This document shows, piece after piece, positions 36,571 through 44,713 of a DNA stretch of 64,000 bases; positions within the stretch are counted from its first letter, which is position 1, and each line of letters opens with the position of its first letter. The DNA lies in contig JADGAX010000002.1 in the NCBI GenBank assembly GCA_015231795.1, positions 529,067-593,066 on the forward strand, read 5' to 3'. The DNA is from Alphaproteobacteria bacterium. Its GTDB lineage: Bacteria > Pseudomonadota > Alphaproteobacteria > Rhodospirillales > WMHbin7. A program made the position numbers and the translations under genes. A model generated the notes under the pieces. The model was not told where the DNA came from and did not search any database. It saw nothing but the letters and a program-made list of their open reading frames with translations.

Positions 36571-37893
36571 ATGATTAAAGTTCGTTTTGCGCCCAGCCCC
36601 ACCGGATATCTCCATGTCGGCAATGCCCGCGTGGCGCTGATCAACTGGCTGTTCGCCAAATCCAAGGGCGGGCAATTCATTCTGCGCTTCGACGATACGG
36701 ACATTGAACGCTCGAAGCAGGAATATGTCGAGGCGATCCGTCGCGATCTGTCCTGGCTGGGCCTTGATTGGGACGTCGAGGAATTCCAGTCGAAGCGGCT
36801 GGAGCGCTATCAGGCGGCGGCTGAAAGGCTGAAGGCCGACGGTCGGCTGTATCTCTGTTATGAAACGTCGCAAGAGCTGGAATTCAAGCGCAAGCTGCAA
36901 CTGTCCAGAAAACAGCCGCCGGTCTATGACCGCGCCGCGCTGAAACTTTCCGATGCCGAACGGGCGGGCTTTGAGACAGAAGGGCGCAAGCCGCATTGGC
37001 GTTTCAAACTGTCGGACGCCAAGGCCAGTTGGAACGATCAGGCCCGCCATCACAACATTGCCATTGATCTGGCCAGCGTCAGCGATCCGGTGCTGGTGCG
37101 CGAAGACGGCACGTTTCTGTACACGCTGCCTTCGGTGATCGACGATATCGACATGGGCATCACGCACGTCATCCGCGGCGAGGACCATATCACCAACGCA
37201 GGCGTCCAGATCGACCTGACCCATGCCTTGGGTGCGGTGCCGCCCGCCTATGCCCATCTGTCTTTGCTGATCGATGCTTCCGGCAAGGGATTTTCCAAGC
37301 GCGAAGGCAGTGCCAGCCTGCAGGAACTGCGCGAGACCGGATTCGAAAATCTTGCCTTGTGCGCCTATCTGGCCCGCCTGGGATCGGCGCATGCTCCCGA
37401 ACCCGTTCTGTCCTTGCGCGAGTTGATTCAAGGTTTCGATCTGGCCGATTTCTCCCATTCGACGCCGCATGTCGATTTGGCCGAGCTTGAGCGTTTGAAC
37501 GCCCGGCTTTTGCACCAAATGCCCTATGAAATGGCGCAAGAGCGGCTTGGCCTGGACGAGACTTTCTGGCTTGGCGTGCGCGGCAATCTGAAAAAATTGT
37601 CCGACGCGAAACAATGGTGGGACATTCTGCGCCAGCCGGTCGCCCCGGTGATCGAAGATGGGGAATTCACCGAGGTCGCAGCAGGCTTGCTGCCCGCCGA
37701 ACCTTGGGACGAAGCCACCTGGCCCGCCTTCACGGCGCGGGTGAAGGAAAAGACCGGGCGCTCGGGCAAGGCCTTGTTCCATCCTTTGCGCCTGGCGTTG
37801 ACGGGGCAGGAACAAGGGCCAGAGATGAAGACGCTGCTGCCGCTGATCGGGTTTGAGCGCGCCCAGGCCCGGCTTAAGGGAACGACCGCATGA
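36571..37893 (+). CDS. gltX: Glutamyl-tRNA synthetase
   Basis: This class I synthetase charges tRNA-Glu. The 440-residue protein has [20 protein letters not shown] (HIGH region, about 3-22), [32 protein letters not shown], and FSKREGS for the KMSKS loop (about 240). At 440 residues it is shorter than the E. coli enzyme (471). Alphaproteobacteria often have two GltX copies, and one may charge tRNA-Gln for later amidation. The start is an ATG directly after an interspersed repeat. cysS overlaps by ATGA. Confidence 0.93.
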   Translation: MIKVRFAPSPTGYLHVGNARVALINWLFAKSKGGQFILRFDDTDIERSKQEYVEAIRRDLSWLGLDWDVEEFQSKRLERYQAAAERLKADGRLYLCYETSQELEFKRKLQLSRKQPPVYDRAALKLSDAERAGFETEGRKPHWRFKLSDAKASWNDQARHHNIAIDLASVSDPVLVREDGTFLYTLPSVIDDIDMGITHVIRGEDHITNAGVQIDLTHALGAVPPAYAHLSLLIDASGKGFSKREGSASLQELRETGFENLALCAYLARLGSAHAPEPVLSLRELIQGFDLADFSHSTPHVDLAELERLNARLLHQMPYEMAQERLGLDETFWLGVRGNLKKLSDAKQWWDILRQPVAPVIEDGEFTEVAAGLLPAEPWDEATWPAFTARVKEKTGRSGKALFHPLRLALTGQEQGPEMKTLLPLIGFERAQARLKGTTA

Positions 37894-39254
37894 GCGACTT
37901 GAAACTGCACAACACATTGACGAAATCCAAAGAGAGCTTTGTCGCGCTCGATCCGGCCCATGTGCGGATGTATGTCTGCGGCCCCACCGTCTATGACCGC
38001 GCCCATATCGGCAATGCGCGCCCCGTCATCGTGTTCGACGTGCTGGCGCGCCTGCTGCGCAGGCTTTATCCGCGCGTGACTTACGTGCGCAACATCACCG
38101 ACGTCGACGACAAGATCAACGCCAAGGCCAAGGCGTCAGGCCGTCCCATCGCCGAGATCACGGCCGAAACCACGAAGCTGTTCCATGAAGACATGGCGCT
38201 GCTGGGCGCATTGCCGCCCGACATCGAACCGCGCGCCACCGCCCATATCGCCCAGATGATCGCCATGATCGGGCGCCTGATTGACGAAGGCCACGCCTAT
38301 GAAGCCGAGGGCCATGTGCTGTTTCACGTCGCCAGCATGGAAGATTACGGCAAATTGTCGGGGCGCTCGCGCGATGAAATGATCGCGGGTGCCAGGGTGG
38401 AAGTGGCGCCCTACAAGAAGGACGCGGCGGATTTCGTGCTGTGGAAGCCCAGCACGGATGATCTGCCGGGTTGGGACTCGCCCTGGGGGCGAGGCCGCCC
38501 CGGCTGGCATATCGAATGTTCGGCCATGAGCCGCGAATATCTGGGCGAGACGTTCGACATCCATGGCGGCGGGCAGGATTTGATCTTTCCGCACCATGAA
38601 AACGAAATCGCGCAAAGCGAATGCTGCAACCACGCGCCCTTTGCCCGCTTCTGGCTGCATAACGGCTTCTTGAAGGTCGGCGGCGAGAAAATGAGCAAGT
38701 CGATCGGCAATATCTTGTCGGTGCATCAACTGCTGGACGAAGCGCCCGGCGAGGCGATCCGCTTTGCCGTTCTGTCGGCCCATTACCGCCAGCCGCTTGA
38801 TTGGACCGACGAAGGGTTGAAAGCCGCCAAATCGGCCTTGGATCGTTTGTACCGCGCCCTTGAAGCCGCGCCGAACGCCAAGGCGGCGGCTACCGTGCCC
38901 GAGAATGTCTTGGCGGCGCTGATGGACGATCTGAACACGCCGCTTGCCATCAGCCATCTGCATGAATTGGCCAGCGCGCTCAACAAGGCAACCGATCAAA
39001 GCGAGAAAGACCGCTGGGCGGGTGATCTGTTGGCGGCGGGCGCTCTGATGGGACTGTTGCAGACCGATCCGACAGGTTGGTTGCAAGGGGCCGGGAAGGA
39101 AGGGGTCAGCGAGATCGAGGCTCTGATCGAGCAGCGCATCGCCGCCAAGAAGGCCAGGGACTTCGCTTTGGCGGATCGCATCCGCGACGAGTTGAAGGCG
39201 CAAGGCATCTTGCTCGAGGATGGCCCCGGCGGCACAAGCTGGCGTAAGTTATAA
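37890..39254 (+). CDS. cysS: Cysteinyl-tRNA synthetase
   Basis: The 454-residue protein charges tRNA-Cys. Motifs: [16 protein letters not shown] (zinc Cys and HIGH loop, about 29-45), WHIECSAMS and [13 protein letters not shown] (zinc ligands), [10 protein letters not shown] (about 269-278), and the C-terminal [19 protein letters not shown]. Length and order are standard. It is translated from an ATGA overlap with gltX, so both tRNA synthetases share a transcript. Confidence 0.97.
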   Translation: MSDLKLHNTLTKSKESFVALDPAHVRMYVCGPTVYDRAHIGNARPVIVFDVLARLLRRLYPRVTYVRNITDVDDKINAKAKASGRPIAEITAETTKLFHEDMALLGALPPDIEPRATAHIAQMIAMIGRLIDEGHAYEAEGHVLFHVASMEDYGKLSGRSRDEMIAGARVEVAPYKKDAADFVLWKPSTDDLPGWDSPWGRGRPGWHIECSAMSREYLGETFDIHGGGQDLIFPHHENEIAQSECCNHAPFARFWLHNGFLKVGGEKMSKSIGNILSVHQLLDEAPGEAIRFAVLSAHYRQPLDWTDEGLKAAKSALDRLYRALEAAPNAKAAATVPENVLAALMDDLNTPLAISHLHELASALNKATDQSEKDRWAGDLLAAGALMGLLQTDPTGWLQGAGKEGVSEIEALIEQRIAAKKARDFALADRIRDELKAQGILLEDGPGGTSWRKL

Positions 39255-39266
39255 GCGGGCCACTTG

Positions 39267-39280
39267 TTGACCAATATCAA
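39267..39280 (+). promoter_or_regulatory. FNR-like site upstream of a hemerythrin gene
   Basis: TTGACCAATATCAA differs from the FNR consensus TTGAT-N4-ATCAA at one position. It also lies in a longer perfect palindrome, TTGTTGA-N6-TCAACAA (39264-39283). It is about 42 bases before the hemerythrin start. An oxygen sensor controlling an oxygen-binding protein makes sense, but a different palindrome-binding regulator is possible. Confidence 0.45.
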
Positions 39281-39322
39281 CAATTCTGTCGATTAGTGAC
39301 GAAAACGTGATATATTTGCGTC

Positions 39323-39928
39323 ATGAACCATATGGCGCAAGTGACCGTGATGTCCCGCTTGGTTTTTACGCCCGAGATGGCCACGGGCATTCGTGCGATC
39401 GACAACGACAACCGCATGCTGTTCGACATTGCGAACGCATTGGCCGACGATGTGGCGGCAGGACACGCGCAAGACAAGCTAGGTTCCACGCTTGAAGCCC
39501 TGACCCGCTATGTCGAGGAACATTTCCGCCGCGAAGAAAAAATGATGGCCGACTGCGCTTACGCCGACCTGACGGCGCATATGCGCGGCCATCAAAATCT
39601 GTCGCGCTCGGTTTATGAAATCAACCAGCTCTTTCGCACGCATCCCGATCAGGTGCCCTGGGACCAGGTTGGCGCCTTCGTCACAAACTGGCTGAAGGAC
39701 CATATCCTAAAGACCGACATGGCCTATGTGCCCTGCATCCGCAATTTCGACGGCACGAAGAAATGCGGGGGTCAGGCCGCCATCCAGCCCATTACCATGC
39801 ATGTGGTTCCCAGCCGGGCAGACCTGCTGTTCCGCTGTTCAAATCTGCTGATGGAAGACGGCGAAGCGGCCAAGCGGCTGGAAGAAGCGGTGGCCGCCAT
39901 CGAGGCCGCACAACCCCCACCCGGTTGA
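39323..39928 (+). CDS. Hemerythrin-like protein with an incomplete iron site
   Basis: The 201-residue protein has a hemerythrin-type helical bundle (about 15-140): VEEHFRREEKMMADC, MRGHQNLSR and LKDHILKTDMAY supply most ligands. Where the first His is expected (I-D-x-Q-H in the family) the sequence reads AIDNDNRMLFD, so one ligand is Asn. A 60-residue C-terminal extension contains TKKCGG. It may bind one iron or need another ligand, and could serve as a sensor. An FNR-like palindrome lies upstream. Start: ATG at 39323; an ATG 9 bases later is possible. Confidence 0.75.
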   Translation: MNHMAQVTVMSRLVFTPEMATGIRAIDNDNRMLFDIANALADDVAAGHAQDKLGSTLEALTRYVEEHFRREEKMMADCAYADLTAHMRGHQNLSRSVYEINQLFRTHPDQVPWDQVGAFVTNWLKDHILKTDMAYVPCIRNFDGTKKCGGQAAIQPITMHVVPSRADLLFRCSNLLMEDGEAAKRLEEAVAAIEAAQPPPG

Positions 39929-39945
39929 CAACAATTGGTTGACGA

Positions 39946-41106
39946 ATGGGCGTCTTGCCGCGCAATTTAGCGCGCATGAACAAGACGTCACGCCCCCTTG
40001 AGCCTGCCGAACGCCTTGACTGGTTGCGCCTGAGCCGCTCCGAGCGGGTGGGGCCGGTCACGTTTCACCGATTGATCGAACGTTTCGGCACGGCATCTGC
40101 CGCCCTGGCCGCCCTGCCGGATTTGGCCAAGCGCGGCGGCAAGCAAAGCGGCTTTAAGGTCTGCGCGAAGTCGGAGGCCGAAAAGGAACTGGCGGCGGCA
40201 AGCCGATTGGGCGCGCAAGTCGTCGCTTGGTGCGAGCCTGCCTATCCGGCTTGGCTGAAAGCCACGGAAGATGCGCCGCCGCTTATTTGCGTGCTGGGCA
40301 ACCTGCATCTTTTGCAAAAGCCGATGGTGGGAATCGTCGGCGCCAGGAACGCCTCGATCAATGGGCGGCGTTTCGCCAAAAGGCTGGCCGAAAGTCTGGG
40401 GGCGGCGGGCATCGTGGTGGCTTCGGGCATGGCGCGCGGCATTGATGGTGCTGCCCATGAGGGCGCTTTGGCCAACGGCACCGTGGCGGTGCTGGCGGGC
40501 GGGGTGGACAATATTTATCCCCCCGAACATGCCGATCTCTATCGGCGCATCGTTGATGCTGGAGCCGTGATGAGCGAAATGCCGCCCGGAACCGTGCCCC
40601 AAGCCAGCCATTTTCCCAGACGCAACCGCATCGTATCGGGCTTGTCGCTGGGCTTGGTGGTGGTCGAGGCCGCCGCCAAGTCAGGATCCCTGATCACCGC
40701 CCGTCTGGCTGCCGAACAGGGCCGCGAGGTTTTTGCGGTGCCCGGCCATCCCGACGATCCCAGGGCGCATGGCCCCAACCGGCTGATCAAGGACGGGGCC
40801 TGTCTGGTCAGCGACCCCCAGGACGTACTGAGCGTGGTAACCGCCCTTTTGCGACGCCCGCTCTCGGAACCGGCGCAAAAAGACCTGTTTGACCCACCGA
40901 CGGCCAGCCTGATGGCTGGCGAGCTGGACCGGGCGCGGGAAGAAATCCTTGCGATTCTAGGGCTTTCGCCGGTTTCAGTTGACGAAATCCTTCGCGAGTG
41001 CCATTTGTCGCCCCCCGTGGTGGCCACTGTTCTGCTGGAATTGGAACTGGCAGGCAGGCTGGAACGCCACCCCGGTAACCGCGTCGCCCGGCTGGCGGAC
41101 GCATAA
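39946..41106 (+). CDS. dprA: DNA processing protein DprA
   Basis: DprA binds incoming single-stranded DNA and loads RecA during natural transformation; homologues are also found in non-competent species. The 386-residue protein has an N-terminal SAM-like helical region (WLRLSRSERVGPVTFHRLIE), a Rossmann-fold core with VGIVGARNASINGRRFA, ASGMARGIDGAAHEGAL, AVLAGGVDNIYPPEHADLY and FPRRNRIVSGLSLG, and a C-terminal winged-helix (about 325-380). The start is uncertain between the ATGs at 39946 and 39976. It precedes topA, a common alphaproteobacterial order. Confidence 0.94.
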   Translation: MGVLPRNLARMNKTSRPLEPAERLDWLRLSRSERVGPVTFHRLIERFGTASAALAALPDLAKRGGKQSGFKVCAKSEAEKELAAASRLGAQVVAWCEPAYPAWLKATEDAPPLICVLGNLHLLQKPMVGIVGARNASINGRRFAKRLAESLGAAGIVVASGMARGIDGAAHEGALANGTVAVLAGGVDNIYPPEHADLYRRIVDAGAVMSEMPPGTVPQASHFPRRNRIVSGLSLGLVVVEAAAKSGSLITARLAAEQGREVFAVPGHPDDPRAHGPNRLIKDGACLVSDPQDVLSVVTALLRRPLSEPAQKDLFDPPTASLMAGELDRAREEILAILGLSPVSVDEILRECHLSPPVVATVLLELELAGRLERHPGNRVARLADA

Positions 41107-41136
41107 TTATATAGACTCGGGGTCAAGCACCGTCTC

Positions 41137-43737
41137 ATGCGCGTCGTCGTCGTCGAATCACCCGCCAAGGCCAAAACGATCAACAAATATCTGGGCAAGG
41201 ACTATGTCGTGCTGGCCAGCTTCGGCCATGTGCGCGACCTGCCCGCCAAGGACGGCTCGGTCGAGCCGGACAATGATTTCCACATGCATTGGGAAACCGA
41301 CGCGCGGGGGAAAAAGGCCTTAAGCGAGATATCGAAGGCCCTGAAGGGTGCCGAAAAACTGATCCTGGCCACCGACCCTGATCGCGAGGGCGAGGCCATT
41401 TCCTGGCATGTGCAAGACGAGTTGGGCAAGAAGCTGAAGGGCATCGCGGTCGAGCGCGTCGTCTTCAACGAAATCACCAAGACCGCCATCTTGAATGCGA
41501 TGAAGCATCCGCGCGCCATCGATCAGGAACTGGTCGACGCCTATATGGCCAGACGCGCGCTGGATTATCTGGTGGGCTTTACCTTGTCGCCCGTGCTGTG
41601 GCGCAAGCTGCCCGGCTCGCGTTCGGCGGGGCGCGTGCAGTCGGTGGCGCTGCGTCTGGTTTGCGAGCGCGAGTCGGAAATCGAACGGTTCAAGCCCCGC
41701 GAATATTGGACGATCGAAGCCGACCTGACCACCAAGGGCGGCGCCCAGGTGACCGCAACGCTCAATCAATTGAACGGCAAGAAGCTGGACAAGTTCGATC
41801 TGTCCAACCAGGCCGACGCCATGGCCGCCAAGAAGGCGGTGGAAGCCGGTCCGCTCGATGTCTGGCGGGTCGAAAAGAAGCGGGTCAAGCGCCATCCCTT
41901 CGCGCCCTTCACCACGTCAACGCTTCAGCAGGAAGCCTCGCGCAAGCTGGGCTTCTCGGCCAAACAGACCATGCAACTGGCCCAGCGCTTGTATGAAGGT
42001 GTGGATATCGGCGGCGAAACGGTGGGTTTGATCACCTATATGCGAACCGACGGCGTGACCATGGCCGAAGAGGCCATCGGCGCTTGCCGCTCGCTGATCA
42101 CGCGCAATTTCGGCGGCGATTATCTGCCCGCCGCGCCCCGCATCTACAAGACCAAGGCCAAGAACGCGCAAGAAGCGCATGAAGCCATTCGCCCCACCGA
42201 CATTTTCAGAAAGCCCGAAGATGTGGGCCGCTATCTGGACCGCGAACAACTGCGCCTGTACGAACTGATCTGGAAGCGCACGCTGGCGTCGCAGATGGAA
42301 AGCGCCGAGATGGACCAAGTGTCGGCCGATTTCGCCGATGGCGGCAGAAAGACCGTGCTGCGCGCCACCGGCTCGACCATCGCCTTCGACGGCTTCTTGA
42401 AGCTGTACCGCGAAGACCGCGACGATCCCGAAGAGGACGAGGGTGAGGGCAAGCGGCTGCCGCCCTTGAACGAGGGCGAAGCGGTTTCGCTCAAGGAAAC
42501 GCGGCCCATCCAGCATTTCACCGAACCCCTGCCCCGCTACACCGAAGCCAGCTTGGTCAAGAAGCTGGAAGAGCTGGGCATCGGCAGGCCCTCGACCTAC
42601 GCCTCGATCCTGTCCGTGCTGCAGGAACGCAATTACGTGGTGCTGGACGGCAAGCGCTTCATCCCCGAAGACCGTGGCCGTCTGGTCACCGCCTTCCTGG
42701 AAAGTTTCTTCTCGCGCTATGTCGAATACAGCTTCACCGCCGATCTGGAAGAGAAGCTCGACGATGTGTCGGGCGGACGCATGGCTTGGCGCAAGGTGCT
42801 TGCCGATTTCTGGAACGCCTTCTCGGCTTCGGTGGGCGAGACCAAGGAATTGCGCGTCTCCGACGTTCTGAACGCGCTTGACGAATCCTTGGGGCCGCAC
42901 TTTTTCCCGCCTAGGGCCGATGGCACGGATTCGCGCATTTGCTCAAGCTGCGGCACGGGCCGCCTAAGCCTCAAGCTGGGCAAGTTCGGCGCCTTCATCG
43001 GCTGTTCGAACTATCCCGAATGCAAGGTCACCAAGCCGCTGGCGGTGGCCAATGGCGAAGCCGGGGCCGATGGCGGCGAACAGGAAGGGCCGAAAATTCT
43101 GGGCAAGTCGGCGGCTGGCTATGACGTCACGCTGCGCCAAGGCCCCTATGGCCCCTATGTGCAGGAAGGCGATGCCGACACGCTGCCCCCGGTGGTCAAG
43201 GAGACCAAGAAGGGCGGGCGCAAGGAAAGCCCGGCCAAGCCCAAGCGCGTCTCGCTGCCCAAGGGGCTTGAGCCTGCGGCGGTCGATCTGGCCAAGGCGC
43301 TGCAACTGCTGACCTTGCCGCGCGAAGTTGGCGTGCATCCCGAGACCAAGACCAAAATTCTGGCAGGCATCGGACGCTTTGGCCCCTATCTTAAATATGG
43401 CGAGACGTTCAAATCGATTCCGGCGGGCGACGATGTGCTGACCATCGGCCTGAACCGCGCCGTCGTGCTGCTGGCCGAGCCGAAGCGCGGACGCGGCGGC
43501 CAGGCCGCCAAGGCCGAAGGCCGCACGCTTGGCAATCATCCCGAGGACGGCAAGCCGGTGGTGGCGCATAACGGTCGCTATGGCCCCTATGTGGCGCATA
43601 ACGGCGTCAACGCTACGCTCCCCAAGGACATCGCGCTGGAAGCCGTGACGTTGGAACAGGCCATTCCCCTGCTGGCGGCGCGTAAGGGCAAGGCTCCGGC
43701 CAAGAAGCCCTTCAAGCGGGCCGCCAAGAAAGGCTAG
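41137..43737 (+). CDS. topA: DNA topoisomerase I
   Basis: TopA relaxes negative supercoils by single-strand passage. The 866-residue protein contains the Toprim start MRVVVVESPAKAKTINKYLG, ATDPDREGEAISWHV, the active-site Tyr in GLITYMRTDGV (about 305), and GRPSTYASILSVLQER. One C4 zinc motif (CSSCGTGRL with GCSNYPEC) follows, and then C-terminal repeats of the type FGPYLKYG and YGPYVAHN, a basic tail included. It is complete and typical of the class. Confidence 0.97.
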   Translation: MRVVVVESPAKAKTINKYLGKDYVVLASFGHVRDLPAKDGSVEPDNDFHMHWETDARGKKALSEISKALKGAEKLILATDPDREGEAISWHVQDELGKKLKGIAVERVVFNEITKTAILNAMKHPRAIDQELVDAYMARRALDYLVGFTLSPVLWRKLPGSRSAGRVQSVALRLVCERESEIERFKPREYWTIEADLTTKGGAQVTATLNQLNGKKLDKFDLSNQADAMAAKKAVEAGPLDVWRVEKKRVKRHPFAPFTTSTLQQEASRKLGFSAKQTMQLAQRLYEGVDIGGETVGLITYMRTDGVTMAEEAIGACRSLITRNFGGDYLPAAPRIYKTKAKNAQEAHEAIRPTDIFRKPEDVGRYLDREQLRLYELIWKRTLASQMESAEMDQVSADFADGGRKTVLRATGSTIAFDGFLKLYREDRDDPEEDEGEGKRLPPLNEGEAVSLKETRPIQHFTEPLPRYTEASLVKKLEELGIGRPSTYASILSVLQERNYVVLDGKRFIPEDRGRLVTAFLESFFSRYVEYSFTADLEEKLDDVSGGRMAWRKVLADFWNAFSASVGETKELRVSDVLNALDESLGPHFFPPRADGTDSRICSSCGTGRLSLKLGKFGAFIGCSNYPECKVTKPLAVANGEAGADGGEQEGPKILGKSAAGYDVTLRQGPYGPYVQEGDADTLPPVVKETKKGGRKESPAKPKRVSLPKGLEPAAVDLAKALQLLTLPREVGVHPETKTKILAGIGRFGPYLKYGETFKSIPAGDDVLTIGLNRAVVLLAEPKRGRGGQAAKAEGRTLGNHPEDGKPVVAHNGRYGPYVAHNGVNATLPKDIALEAVTLEQAIPLLAARKGKAPAKKPFKRAAKKG

Positions 43738-43778
43738 CTTATCGACTGATTTGTTCGTAGTCTCGCTCCCAGGTTGAA

Positions 43779-44663
43779 ATGGAGGGTGGCTTGCGACAGG
43801 CGATCAATAGCCGGGGTCTTATTTCCTTTCTTGTTTTCGGCGGTTTTCTGGTCATGACTCTGACCGGGCTGGTGCTGTATGTCGTGCCGCCCGGCCGTGT
43901 CGCCAACTGGATCGACTGGGCGCTGTTTGGCCTAAGCAAGGAACAGTGGGCCGATATCCACATCACCTTCAGCCTGCTGTTCGTCATCGCCGGAATCGTG
44001 CATCTGTTCTTCAACTGGAAACCCTTCCTCCATTATCTTGGAACGCGCCTGTTGGGCCATTTCCAGATGCGCTGGGAAGGCGTCGCCACGCTGGCCATTT
44101 TGATCTTGATGGTGGCGGGTACGCTCGCCCCCTGGCCTCCCTTCACGCAAATTCTCGCTTTCAACGAAGTGCTGCGCAATAGCTGGTCCACGGGCGCCGA
44201 CGCCGAGCCGCCCTTCGGCCATGCCGAAGAAGTGACGTTGCAATCCCTGGCTGATAAAATGCGCTTCGACGCGCAAGAGGCGCTCGACGCCTTGCGGGAT
44301 GCTGGTCTCCATGCAGAAGGCAAATCCAGTTCAGTCCGCCAAATCGCCAATGCGAACAAGCGCTCGCCATCGGAAATTTACGCCATCATCGCAGCCAAGG
44401 CCAGAAAGGGCGGACAGGCCGGTGGGCCGACGGACATGACGGCGCAGGACATCGACGCCAAGTTCGCGGGCACCGGCATGGGACGCAAGACGGTGGCGCA
44501 GGCCGCAGCCGATGCTGGCGTTCCCGCCAATCTGGCCATAAACCGATTGACCGCCGCCGGTTTTCAGGCGCTGCCAGACGAGCGGCTAAAGGACATCGCG
44601 GCCCGGCATGAGGGGAAGGAAGCCATGGATTTGTTCAAAATCATGGTTGCCGCCAAGCCGTAA
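43779..44663 (+). CDS. Membrane protein with DUF4405-like cytochrome b fold
   Basis: The first 130 residues form four hydrophobic helices with a pattern seen in DUF4405 proteins: FLVMTLTGLVLYVVPPGRVANWIDW, WADIHITFSLLFVIAGIVHLFFNW, and a further helix. Histidines at DIHITF and IVHLFF could hold heme as in small cytochrome b proteins. The C-terminal half (about 140-294) is soluble and appears to hold two repeats of a short helical motif (SLADKMRFDAQEALDALRDAG and VAQAAADAGVPANLAINRLTAAG). The gene lies between topA and rnr. Its job is unknown. Confidence 0.6.
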   Translation: MEGGLRQAINSRGLISFLVFGGFLVMTLTGLVLYVVPPGRVANWIDWALFGLSKEQWADIHITFSLLFVIAGIVHLFFNWKPFLHYLGTRLLGHFQMRWEGVATLAILILMVAGTLAPWPPFTQILAFNEVLRNSWSTGADAEPPFGHAEEVTLQSLADKMRFDAQEALDALRDAGLHAEGKSSSVRQIANANKRSPSEIYAIIAAKARKGGQAGGPTDMTAQDIDAKFAGTGMGRKTVAQAAADAGVPANLAINRLTAAGFQALPDERLKDIAARHEGKEAMDLFKIMVAAKP

Positions 44664-44713
44664 AAGACGCGGTGGCTTGTGGCATGCCGCCTTTGACATT
44701 AGTCTGAGACGAC

